DNA of 64,000 nucleotides from Novosphingopyxis baekryungensis DSM 16222 (GTDB lineage: Bacteria; Pseudomonadota; Alphaproteobacteria; Sphingomonadales; Sphingomonadaceae), in contig NZ_ATUR01000006.1 of NCBI RefSeq assembly GCF_000420305.1, positions 186,001 to 250,000 of the forward strand. Direction: 5' to 3'. The stretch's first letter is position 1; every line of letters begins with the position of its first letter. Under the pieces are notes generated by a model. That model had not been told where the DNA came from, did no database searches, and saw nothing but the letters and a program-made list of their open reading frames with translations. Below are positions 17,897 through 25,509 of the stretch, in pieces. The translations under genes and the position numbers were made by a program.

Positions 17897-18775
17897 CAGC
17901 ATCAACAGCGCGGCCCGCTGACGTCCGATACGCCGCGACAGCGAGACGCAGCCTCCGGCGCCGGGAATCAGCCCCATCTTCAACTCCGGCAGGTGAAATA
18001 TGGCCGACGACCGCGCCGTCATCCGGTCAGCAAAAGCCGCCAGTTCCAGCGAGGAACCCATGCAGAGACCTTGAACGCTAACATGCAGTCGCGCCGGGCA
18101 CGCCACTATGGCATGGGCTGGCAGCGTTTGCAGCCTGATGCCATGCGCGGCAACCGGATCGGTCGTTGTACCGAACTCGCCCAGTTCCGCGCCTGTGCCG
18201 AACGCCCTTCCGACCGCACTCAGCTCGATGCGGGCTATGCTGTCATCCAGCACGGCAAGGTCAAAGGCCTCGCGCAAACCGTCCCGCAGGGACACGTCGA
18301 TCGCGTTCCACGCCGCTGGCCGATCGATCACCAGATGCAGCACATTGTTCTCGCGCGACATCTGCAGCTGCCCCGGCGGCCATTCTGGCGCCTCGCCTCT
18401 TGCTGCAAGCCAAGCATGGTGTTCCGCGCCGCCCTGGAGGGTCGACATCGCCAGGGACTCGGCCACCAGCGCCTCTCTGACGGGCAGATGCGCGATCAGC
18501 CGCAGCAATTGCACGCAGATGGTAGCGCTAAACGGATTAGCGAGAATCGAGTCGATCAGCTGGCCAATGGAAAAGGGCGACTCGACGATCACATCGAGAT
18601 GACTGGCCAGCGGATGGTCGCGCGGACCAATTCCGATGACCGGGCATGGCGGCAGTTCGCCAACGCATATGTCGCGCGGCTCGGCGTCCAGATCCAGCAC
18701 GATCAGCGGTGGAATTTCCGTCCGATCAAGGGTTCGTAAGCGACTGAACTGCAGGACAAACGGCGCACATAACAT
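17831..18775 (-). CDS. Enoyl-CoA hydratase/isomerase with long N-terminal extension
   Basis: The protein has 314 residues. The crotonase core starts only near residue 140 (NNVLHLVIDRPAAWNAID), with the oxyanion motif AFGTGAELGEF and both catalytic glutamates present, in GSSLELA and LPELKMGL. The first ~135 residues are not part of the fold and are unlike anything I recognise; the core itself is somewhat short. ATG at 18775 has AGGGA at proper distance, whereas ATG at 18781 lies too close. It is divergent from the IclR gene, which may control it. Hydratase activity is plausible. Confidence 0.8.
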   Translation of the reverse strand: MLCAPFVLQFSRLRTLDRTEIPPLIVLDLDAEPRDICVGELPPCPVIGIGPRDHPLASHLDVIVESPFSIGQLIDSILANPFSATICVQLLRLIAHLPVREALVAESLAMSTLQGGAEHHAWLAARGEAPEWPPGQLQMSRENNVLHLVIDRPAAWNAIDVSLRDGLREAFDLAVLDDSIARIELSAVGRAFGTGAELGEFGTTTDPVAAHGIRLQTLPAHAIVACPARLHVSVQGLCMGSSLELAAFADRMTARSSAIFHLPELKMGLIPGAGGCVSLSRRIGRQRAALLMLSGRRIGARTALDWGLVDAIID

Positions 18776-18857
18776 CAGCATTCCCTAGCGTCCCCCACGC
18801 TCTCGGCAAGCGCCCAATTATGCTGCACTGCAATAAACTGTACCCTGTCGTTTTTCG

Positions 18858-18886
18858 TTGACAGCCGCTCCTTTGAAGCCAACACT
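18858..18886 (+). promoter_or_regulatory. Possible sigma70-like promoter of IclR gene
   Basis: A perfect TTGACA lies at 18858-18863 and AACACT, a weak -10, 17 bp further at 18881-18886. This is 26 bp before the IclR ATG. TGCACTGCA at 18824-18832, between this promoter and the divergent crotonase, could be an operator. Confidence 0.35.
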
Positions 18887-18911
18887 GTTGTTCACTAACT
18901 GGAGAGATGAC

Positions 18912-19712
18912 ATGACAACGCAGACCGCTAACAAGGCCAAAATCGCTCGTCGGGTTATTGAGGTTCTTGAATATTTCGATGACGCGCATCGTGAAGCCAC
19001 AGTGATGGATATCGTGCGCCGCTATGATCGCCCGCAAAGCAGCACGTCCGAACTGCTGTCCAGCCTCGTCGAGCTTGGCGTTCTGTACAAGGATTGTCAG
19101 TCACGCTCCTACCGTCCCACGCCGCGTGCGGCCATGCTGGGCGCAAACACGCAAACGCCGCTCGTGCGCTCAGGTGGCCTTTCGGCACTGCTGGATCGGC
19201 TTCAGGCCCAGACGGGCCTGACTGTCGCGCTATTCGGCCTGGTCGGTGTCGAGGTTCAGGTCTTCAATTGCCTATCGGGCACCGTCGGTTCCAATGCCGG
19301 TTTCCGCGAGAGCATCGTTGGTGGGAAGACCGAGCGCCTAACCGACTCCACGGTCGGCCAATTGCTGCTGTCGACGCTGTCCAGGCCCCGGCGTGAGGGC
19401 ATCATTCGCCGCCTCAATGCGGAAACAGACGGCCACCATATGCCCTATTCCGAAATGCTCGACCTGATCGATCGGTATGAGCGGCAGCGCGGCGCGACGG
19501 GCGCGGCGGGCTTCGGTATCGACGCGGAGATCTGTGCGGCGCTGCTGCCAAATTATCATGTCGACCAGCCCATGGCGATTGGCTTCGTCTACAAACCGTC
19601 CGGCAATATCGATGCCGAGGCCCTTGCCAACACCGCAAAATCGGCCATCGAACAGATGGTCAAGAACAGCGAACAGCGCGAAACGGTCACGCCAATGACA
19701 GCCGCCGCCTGA
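18912..19712 (+). CDS. IclR-type transcriptional regulator
   Basis: The 266-residue protein has an N-terminal winged helix: MDIVRRYDRPQSSTSELLSSL with a short wing, around residues 35-70. The following ~180-residue domain resembles the effector domain of IclR regulators, which bind small acids or CoA-related ligands. GGAGAG at 18901-18906 fixes the start at 18912 rather than the upstream ATG at 18858. It faces the crotonase gene divergently and is followed by a strong terminator, so it is probably a single-gene transcript. The targets are likely the flanking catabolic units, by position only. Confidence 0.85.
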   Translation: MTTQTANKAKIARRVIEVLEYFDDAHREATVMDIVRRYDRPQSSTSELLSSLVELGVLYKDCQSRSYRPTPRAAMLGANTQTPLVRSGGLSALLDRLQAQTGLTVALFGLVGVEVQVFNCLSGTVGSNAGFRESIVGGKTERLTDSTVGQLLLSTLSRPRREGIIRRLNAETDGHHMPYSEMLDLIDRYERQRGATGAAGFGIDAEICAALLPNYHVDQPMAIGFVYKPSGNIDAEALANTAKSAIEQMVKNSEQRETVTPMTAAA

Positions 19713-19734
19713 TCAGGCTTTATAGCGGACATGC

Positions 19735-19764
19735 AAAAGCCGGGTCGTCGACCCGGCTTTTTTT
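19735..19764 (+). terminator. Rho-independent terminator
   Basis: AAGCCGGGTCG and its exact complement CGACCCGGCTT, separated by a single T, form a GC-rich hairpin followed directly by TTTTTT. It is 22 bp after the IclR stop. On the minus strand it has only a short U run. Confidence 0.9.
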
Positions 19765-19837
19765 ATGTTCTGATTAACCGATTGGGAGCGAACAATCCGC
19801 GAGCGGAGAACGCGCCCAATCTAGTTCGCGTGCTCGC

Positions 19838-21160
19838 CTACGCAGACTGTTTCTTGCGCTGGTCATGCTGCGAGAACATGCGCATCAGATCGCCAGATGT
19901 GATGGGCCGCGTGGTCCCCTCGTCCACGGGACGATCGCCGCCCGAACTTTTGGGCGCGGTATCCACACCGGCATCGTCCGCACGCTTGCGGAGCGCAGCG
20001 ACGGTAACCTCTTCCCTTTTCACCATGTCAAACAGTGGAAAGTTGAACCAGTTCATCGCGTTGCCGTGCGAAATTTTCTCGATCTGCGTGTCCGTCAAAT
20101 GCTTGATGGACTTCCACAGATGCTCCGGCACTTCAGGCCACAGCGTATCGGAATGCGGATAGTCGGTTTCATAGGCGATATTGTCTTCGCCGATGAACTC
20201 GATATTTTGCAGCCCGAACTGGTCATCGATGAAACAGGTAAGGAAATGGCGCTTGAACATTTCGCTGGGCTTCATCTCCTGGAACACCGAGTTGGTCCAG
20301 GCCTTGTGCCGCCAATTGGAAAAGTCCGAACGTTCCATGAAATAGGGCACCCAGCCAATGCCGCCTTCCGACAGCGCAATGCGAAGTGACGGATATTTGT
20401 GCAACGCTTCCAGCTGCAGCCAGTCGGCTGCGCCATAGGCAATCGACATCGGCATGGTGGTGATCCACGCCTCGATCGGCGTTTCTTCCGATGCATGCGG
20501 TGCCGGGTTGCCCGCGCCGATATGGCAGCAGATGGTCAGATCCGTATCGACGATCGCCTTGAAGAACGGGTCCCAATACTCATTGTGAATGCTCGGCAGG
20601 CCTTGCGACGTCGGGGCATCGCTGACGGAAACCGCCTTGAAGCCCTTCTTGGCCAGACGATGGATCTCGGCGACGCAGGCATCCATGTTCCAGGTAGGCA
20701 GGATCCCGCAGGGAATGAACCGTTCCGGATAGGAATCGCACCATTCGTCCTTGTGCCAGTCATTATAGGCGCGAAGATGCACGAGCGCGCGGTCCTTGTC
20801 GGCAACGCGGTGCAAGCGGCCACCGGCGAAATCGAAAACGCTGCCGAAGTTTACGGAAGACGCGATGCCGTTGACGTCCATATCGCCCACGCGCGCGTGC
20901 ACATCGTAGACACCTTCGCGCAGCTGATCGAGCGCGGTCGGCTCCATACCATATTCGTCCATCGGACGGCCGACGACGGCGTTCAGCCCGACCGAGGGCA
21001 GATACATGCCCTGATATTCCCAGGCCGCCTTGCCATTCTTGTCGGTGATGAAGGTTGGCGCATCTTTCAGGTCCTCAGCCGACAGATGGTTTTTGAACAT
21101 GTCCGGTGGCTCGCTGATATGATCATCCACGCTGATCAGCACCATATCGTTCATCTGCAT
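19838..21160 (-). CDS. Amidohydrolase_2-family TIM-barrel hydrolase/decarboxylase
   Basis: The 440-residue protein has the start ISVDDHISEP with the first metal-binding pair, a histidine in ICCHIGAG, and the terminal aspartate in YETDYPHSDTLWP. The family includes ACMSD-like decarboxylases and lactone hydrolases. Relatives of this size occur repeatedly in steroid and terpenoid clusters of sphingomonads and mycobacteria without a defined reaction. AAGGAG is spaced 7 bases from the ATG at 21160 but only one base from the ATG at 21166, so 21160 is taken. It lies 209 bp downstream of the P450/DUF35/thiolase unit and may be read through or have its own promoter. Confidence 0.88.
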   Translation of the reverse strand: MQMNDMVLISVDDHISEPPDMFKNHLSAEDLKDAPTFITDKNGKAAWEYQGMYLPSVGLNAVVGRPMDEYGMEPTALDQLREGVYDVHARVGDMDVNGIASSVNFGSVFDFAGGRLHRVADKDRALVHLRAYNDWHKDEWCDSYPERFIPCGILPTWNMDACVAEIHRLAKKGFKAVSVSDAPTSQGLPSIHNEYWDPFFKAIVDTDLTICCHIGAGNPAPHASEETPIEAWITTMPMSIAYGAADWLQLEALHKYPSLRIALSEGGIGWVPYFMERSDFSNWRHKAWTNSVFQEMKPSEMFKRHFLTCFIDDQFGLQNIEFIGEDNIAYETDYPHSDTLWPEVPEHLWKSIKHLTDTQIEKISHGNAMNWFNFPLFDMVKREEVTVAALRKRADDAGVDTAPKSSGGDRPVDEGTTRPITSGDLMRMFSQHDQRKKQSA

Positions 21161-21369
21161 GTTCATTCTCCTTCTGCGCAGGGTCCGCGACCCTTTTAGG
21201 GGAGTCGATTAGCGGCAACGGAGGATGGTGCCCAATATGTGCCCCAAACATCGCCTGTGTGAAGTCGCACGCGAAAGGCAACCCGGCGGTTACACGCCTG
21301 AGTTGCCAGTTTCAGCGCTGTGCAGATGTTTCGCCATGTCCTTGGGGGAAGCGCACGCCACCGGATTAC

Positions 21370-22530
21370 TCAGTCGCGGGCAAGCAGGAGAGCGGCCGCC
21401 ATGGGCCCCCCGCCGCTGGTCGCGACGGCCAGCGACGGGTTGCCCGATACTTGCCGATCTCCGCCCAGGCCGCGCATTTGCACCACGGATTCATGCGCAA
21501 AGCCGAAGCCGTGCAGCCGCCCCGCGCCCAGCTGACCGCCCGACGTGTTCATCGGCAACACGCCGTCGAGCGCTATGCGGGTGCCACCTTCGACAAACCG
21601 ATGCCCCTCGCCGATCGGGCAGATTCCAAGGCCCTCGAGCCAGGTAATCGGATGAAAAGCGAAGCCATCGTAGAGCTGGGCGATATCGAGATCCGACGGG
21701 CCATAGTCGCTATGCTCCCACAGCGCTTTGCCGGTAGCGTAGGACCCCGGCCATTCGGCCTGATCCCAGCTATATCGCTCCACCGAACCGGCGGTGGCCG
21801 CAATGCGAACCGGCGTTGCTGTAATCTCGTCCAGCGCATCCCCTGCCGAGACGATGATCACGGTCGAGGCGTCGGTGAAACGATCGCAATCATACAGACA
21901 AAATGGCGTGGAAATCATGCGTGCGGCGAAATATTTGTCCGCCGAGAGCGGCTCTTTTACGATCGCGCGCGGATTGAGCGCGGCATTGCGATGCGCATTG
22001 ATGGCGATCGCAGACAATTGCTCACGCGTCATGCCATAGCGGGCCATGTGCCGCGTTGCATATTGCGCCACCCAATTGGCCGCGGAAATGGCGTAAAATG
22101 GCGCCGTCCACTGGCTCGCGCCGCTGACGTCCTTGCGGTGCATCGGCGGATATTCGTCCGGATCGGCCAACGCGCCGGCTTCATACACCGTGCGAAAACA
22201 CAGCACATGCCTTGCCCTTCCCGCTTTCACGGCCATGGCCGCAGCCGCGATCGCGCCGAGTTGCGCGGTCATTTCCTGGGCGCCCAGATGCCACCGGGTC
22301 TTAAGCCCCAGGGCCTCGATCACATCGTCCGACGACACAGGAGAAAATCCGAGATAGGTCGGCATTTTGCCGGGATAGGTGGCCACCCCGTCAATCTGTC
22401 CGGCAACGAGCCCGGCATCATCGAGCGCCTCCCGAATGGCGTCGACGGTCAAGAGCAAGGGCCGCCGCTTCAGACGAACGCCGACCTCAGACATGCCGAT
22501 GCCGCTAATATAGGCCTGTGGCTCACCCAT
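21370..22530 (-). CDS. Thiolase-fold protein without catalytic cysteines (Ltp2/SCP2-thiolase type)
   Basis: The 386-residue protein has the thiolase fold (VATYPGKMP, AQLYDGFAFHP, LHGFGFAHESVVQMRG). At the position of the nucleophilic cysteine it reads HLGAQEMTAQ, and the C-terminal cysteine motif is replaced by ATSGGGPM. It therefore cannot be a classical thiolase. This matches the Ltp2 family, whose characterised members perform a retro-aldol cleavage of steroid side-chain CoA intermediates together with a DUF35 partner. Exactly such a partner is encoded immediately upstream, the two genes sharing one base (TAATG). The family and coupling support the lyase role; the substrate is unknown. Confidence 0.87.
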   Translation of the reverse strand: MGEPQAYISGIGMSEVGVRLKRRPLLLTVDAIREALDDAGLVAGQIDGVATYPGKMPTYLGFSPVSSDDVIEALGLKTRWHLGAQEMTAQLGAIAAAAMAVKAGRARHVLCFRTVYEAGALADPDEYPPMHRKDVSGASQWTAPFYAISAANWVAQYATRHMARYGMTREQLSAIAINAHRNAALNPRAIVKEPLSADKYFAARMISTPFCLYDCDRFTDASTVIIVSAGDALDEITATPVRIAATAGSVERYSWDQAEWPGSYATGKALWEHSDYGPSDLDIAQLYDGFAFHPITWLEGLGICPIGEGHRFVEGGTRIALDGVLPMNTSGGQLGAGRLHGFGFAHESVVQMRGLGGDRQVSGNPSLAVATSGGGPMAAALLLARD

Positions 22531-22940
22531 TACCCGGCCCTCTCGAACAGGGGAAAGAAGATGCCATCCTCTTCGGAAAAATTGACGACGACGGGGTCAT
22601 CCACCGCCACGTCCGTCGGAGCGCAGCCGATGATATTGGTAGTGAGAAAGATGCTCTCATCCTCCTCCAGCGCGACGCGCGCAATCACGAACGGCACATC
22701 GAGGCCCGGCATCCATGGCTGGTGATTGATGGTGAAACTGTCGATACGCCCCCGCCCGGACGCGGGTTGCGGGGAAACATTCTCGCTCCAGCAATGGCGG
22801 CAAATCGGTTGCGGCGGATGCAGCCACCGGTCGCAATCGCCGCAGCGGCAGATCATCAGCTTCCCACTGGCGCCGCCGGTCCAGAATGCCCGATTTTCAG
22901 CGGTTAATCGTGGCCGCGGACGGGGCGGGCCGAAACTCAT
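22530..22940 (-). CDS. Zn-ribbon/OB-fold (DUF35) partner protein
   Basis: The 136-residue protein has an N-terminal zinc ribbon with Cys33-x2-Cys36 and Cys47-x2-Cys50, then an OB-fold (GRIDSFTINHQPW, PFVIARVALEE). DUF35 proteins bind acyl-CoA and make obligate complexes with thiolase-fold lyases. In actinobacterial steroid degraders the domain is fused to a MaoC hydratase as ChsH2; here it stands alone. Its ATG overlaps the P450 stop (ATGA) and its stop overlaps the thiolase-fold start, so the three proteins are made in a coupled way. Confidence 0.93.
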   Translation of the reverse strand: MSFGPPRPRPRLTAENRAFWTGGASGKLMICRCGDCDRWLHPPQPICRHCWSENVSPQPASGRGRIDSFTINHQPWMPGLDVPFVIARVALEEDESIFLTTNIIGCAPTDVAVDDPVVVNFSEEDGIFFPLFERAG

Positions 22941-24181
22941 TTGTCCCAGACAAGGTGCAGTGTGTCCGGACCGATGACATTGCCGCCATGGAAGGTGACG
23001 GGCTTGTCCGGATCGAGCCGGAATTCCGGAAGCGCCTTGACCATTTCCTCGTACAAGACCTGCAGCTCGATCCGCGCGAGATGGGACCCAAGGCAGCGAT
23101 GCGGGCCGGTGCCAAAAGCAATATGCGCCTTGTTTTCCCGGTTGAGCGTGTAGGCTTCAGGGTTCTGAAACTCGCCTGGGTCGAGATCCGCAGCGGGCAG
23201 AAACATGAGCGCCTTCTCGCCCTTCTTCAGCGTCACGCCCTGGAATTCGGAATCTTCGCTGACGAACCGCGGCGGAACGGTGAAGGTGTAGCGCCGCAAG
23301 ATTTCCTCCGCAGCCTCGGCAATCAGCGCGGGGTTGTCGCGCAGCTTGCGCTGCAATTCCGGATCGGTGGCAAGATGCCGCGCGCCAAGACCCATGCCGT
23401 TCATCACCGTGTCGAGGCCGGCCACGAACAGCATGACGGCATAATTCTCGATATCGTGCAGCGTTGCCGGGCGGCCATCGAAATCGGACTGCCAGAGCAG
23501 GGACAGCACATCGTCTTTCGGCTCGCGCTGACGGTCCAGGATCGTTTCGCGCATCACATCGGCCACCTTGCGCAGCCGCTTCTGAATGGCGCGCGGGTCC
23601 ATGTCGGTATCGTGCAGATGGTCCGCCACGAGATCGCGATATTCACGCTGTTTGCTCTGTGGCAGACCGAAGAGCGCGAGGAAGATCTGCGTCGGCAGCG
23701 GCTCGGCCACATCGGCCATGAACTCGCAATGGCCCTGATCCTTGATCCGATCGATAAGACCAGCGGCAAGCGCCCGGATCTGGTCCTTGAGCGCCAGCAT
23801 GTTCTTCGGGCTGAACGTCTTGTTCAGCGGCTTGCGATAGGTATCGTGATGCGGTGGATCGACCGTGATAGGCAGCGGAATAAGCGCTTTCTGATCGTCC
23901 GGCTGCGTCGCATTATAGGCGGCAATCGCTTCATAGGGCACGGGGCCGTTGCTGAAAATCTCGGGGCTGCGTTGCGCCGCATGCACGGCGAAATGGGCGG
24001 CAACCACCCAGTGCCCACCATGGCGCGGCGTCCAGAACATGGCCGGTGCCTCCCGCGCGATCTCAGCGATCCGGTCATGTCCATGCGCGATCAGCCCGGC
24101 ATCGTAATGATAATCGAAATCATAGACCAGCTCATCCGGAACATGGTCGGGCTTGGCAACGGCAGGCGTCAATTCGGGCAT
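22937..24181 (-). CDS. Cytochrome P450
   Basis: The 414-residue soluble bacterial P450 has the I-helix AGLDTVMNG, the ExxR motif in EEILRRY, and the heme loop AFGTGPHRCLGSHLA with the thiolate Cys363. The I-helix lacks the usual acid-Thr pair in its common form (AGLDT is present, so D-T may serve). Bacterial enzymes of this class hydroxylate terpenes, steroids and alkyl chains using a ferredoxin; a [3Fe-4S] ferredoxin gene is divergent 202 bp away. AAGGAG is 12 bases before the ATG at 24181. The longer frame to 24301 is not needed. It probably introduces the hydroxyl that starts side-chain or methyl oxidation. Confidence 0.95.
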   Translation of the reverse strand: MPELTPAVAKPDHVPDELVYDFDYHYDAGLIAHGHDRIAEIAREAPAMFWTPRHGGHWVVAAHFAVHAAQRSPEIFSNGPVPYEAIAAYNATQPDDQKALIPLPITVDPPHHDTYRKPLNKTFSPKNMLALKDQIRALAAGLIDRIKDQGHCEFMADVAEPLPTQIFLALFGLPQSKQREYRDLVADHLHDTDMDPRAIQKRLRKVADVMRETILDRQREPKDDVLSLLWQSDFDGRPATLHDIENYAVMLFVAGLDTVMNGMGLGARHLATDPELQRKLRDNPALIAEAAEEILRRYTFTVPPRFVSEDSEFQGVTLKKGEKALMFLPAADLDPGEFQNPEAYTLNRENKAHIAFGTGPHRCLGSHLARIELQVLYEEMVKALPEFRLDPDKPVTFHGGNVIGPDTLHLVWDK

Positions 24182-24319
24182 GGTCGGATCGTGCTCCTTC
24201 GCGCAATAGAGTGCTGGCGTTGTGCGGCAGGCCGCCTGGAAAAACCATGGCCCATGGCCAATACCGCACCGGCGATTGCAGCGGATCAACGCCCATCGCA
24301 CCTGCGATTTGGCGGCGTA

Positions 24320-24337
24320 CCGGTTGATTGATACCGG
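24320..24337. promoter_or_regulatory. Inverted repeat in P450/ferredoxin divergent gap
   Basis: CCGGT-TGATTGAT-ACCGG is a 5-bp inverted repeat with an 8-bp spacer, 47 bp before the ferredoxin ATG. It sits where a repressor could control the ferredoxin unit or both divergent units. Confidence 0.3.
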
Positions 24338-24383
24338 CCCAACCGTTTTAGCCTTGCGTCATGACAATCCAGGCGGAGGCCCC

Positions 24384-24620
24384 ATGAAGGTTCGTATCCA
24401 GAAAGCGCAATGCGTGGGCAATGCGCGGTGCCAGGCAGTCGCGCCCGATCTCTATCCGCTCGACGATGAAGGTTATATCGATACCGACGGTTTTGCACCA
24501 TCGGCTGCGCAGCAGAAGCATGCCTTGAACGGCGCAAAAGCATGCCCGGAACGGATCATTTTCGTGGTCGAGAACGAGAGCGGCGAGGAACGGCAGCTCT
24601 GGCCCCCAATCAGGGCCTGA
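24384..24620 (+). CDS. [3Fe-4S]-type ferredoxin
   Basis: The 78-residue protein has three cysteines in the pattern Cys10-x5-Cys16 and Cys54-Pro, as in ferredoxins that serve bacterial P450s; the fourth cysteine of 4Fe-4S proteins is missing. It should reduce the divergent P450. GGCGGAGG precedes the ATG at 24384, and the longer upstream frame is rejected. No ferredoxin reductase gene is seen in the window, so a housekeeping or distant reductase must supply electrons. The SDR gene follows after 60 bp. Confidence 0.93.
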   Translation: MKVRIQKAQCVGNARCQAVAPDLYPLDDEGYIDTDGFAPSAAQQKHALNGAKACPERIIFVVENESGEERQLWPPIRA

Positions 24621-24680
24621 ACGAGGGCGCCGGTCGGGCTCCCGCATTTTGCAATAGATACATGTTTGAGGATCTGATCG

Positions 24681-25505
24681 ATGAGCGATATTTTGGGCTA
24701 TAAGGGCAAGCGGGTTGTCGTATCGGGCTGCTTTTCCGGCATGGGGCATGCCGTAGCCAAGATGCTGATCGACCTGGGTGCCGAGGTCCATGGCCTGGAC
24801 TTCAAACAGTGCGATCTTCCTCTGGCGTCTTTCAACATGATCGATCTCAGAGACCCGGAATCGATCGAGCACGCTGCCGCGCATATCGGCGGCAAGATCG
24901 ATGCCTTGTTCAATTGCGCCGGCTTGCCGAATGCCTTCCCCGCCATGGACGTGATGAAGGTCAACTTCATCGGCCTGCGTCATCTGACCGAGCAGCTGCT
25001 GCCGAAGATGGGCGCGGGCGCGGGAATTGCGAATATCGCCTCGACCGGCGGGCTCGGCTGGAGCCGCCGCATTCCGGACAATATGGCGTTCGTCACGACG
25101 AAAGGCTGGGACGCCGCCATCGCCTGGTGCGAGGCCAATAAGGATACGGTGTCGGAAGGCTATGCCTTTTCGAAGGAAAACGTCATCGTCTGGACCCAGT
25201 TCATGGGCGCACAGCTTATCAAGAAGGGCATCCGGATCAACTGCACCCTGCCCAGTCCCACCCAGACGCCCATGATGAAGGCGTTTCACGAAAGCTCCGG
25301 CAAGGATGTGGTCGACGCCGCTGCGGAACCCATGGGTCGTTACTCCACCCCGGAAGAGCAGGCTGGCGGTCTCGTGCTGCTCAACTCCAGGCTCGCAAGC
25401 ATCGTCAATGGCGTCGTTTTCCCAGTCGACGGCGGGTTCATGGGCGCGCTGGCCACCGGGCAGATCGACATCGCCAAGCTGATGGGCGGCAAGAAGCAGG
25501 GCTGA
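24681..25505 (+). CDS. Short-chain dehydrogenase, coniferyl-alcohol/3-alpha-HSD-like
   Basis: The 274-residue SDR has the cofactor motif VSGCFSGMG, Asp in the second strand (GLDFKQCD), FNCAG in place of NNAG, catalytic Ser in ASTGG and the Tyr/Lys pair in YAFSKENVI. The spacing and the sequence after the first strand resemble coniferyl-alcohol and 3-alpha-hydroxysteroid dehydrogenases. It probably oxidises the alcohol made by the P450 or reduces a ring ketone. It is the second gene of the ferredoxin-led unit and ends 4 bp before the acyl-CoA dehydrogenase start. Confidence 0.9.
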   Translation: MSDILGYKGKRVVVSGCFSGMGHAVAKMLIDLGAEVHGLDFKQCDLPLASFNMIDLRDPESIEHAAAHIGGKIDALFNCAGLPNAFPAMDVMKVNFIGLRHLTEQLLPKMGAGAGIANIASTGGLGWSRRIPDNMAFVTTKGWDAAIAWCEANKDTVSEGYAFSKENVIVWTQFMGAQLIKKGIRINCTLPSPTQTPMMKAFHESSGKDVVDAAAEPMGRYSTPEEQAGGLVLLNSRLASIVNGVVFPVDGGFMGALATGQIDIAKLMGGKKQG

Positions 25506-25509
25506 GCAT

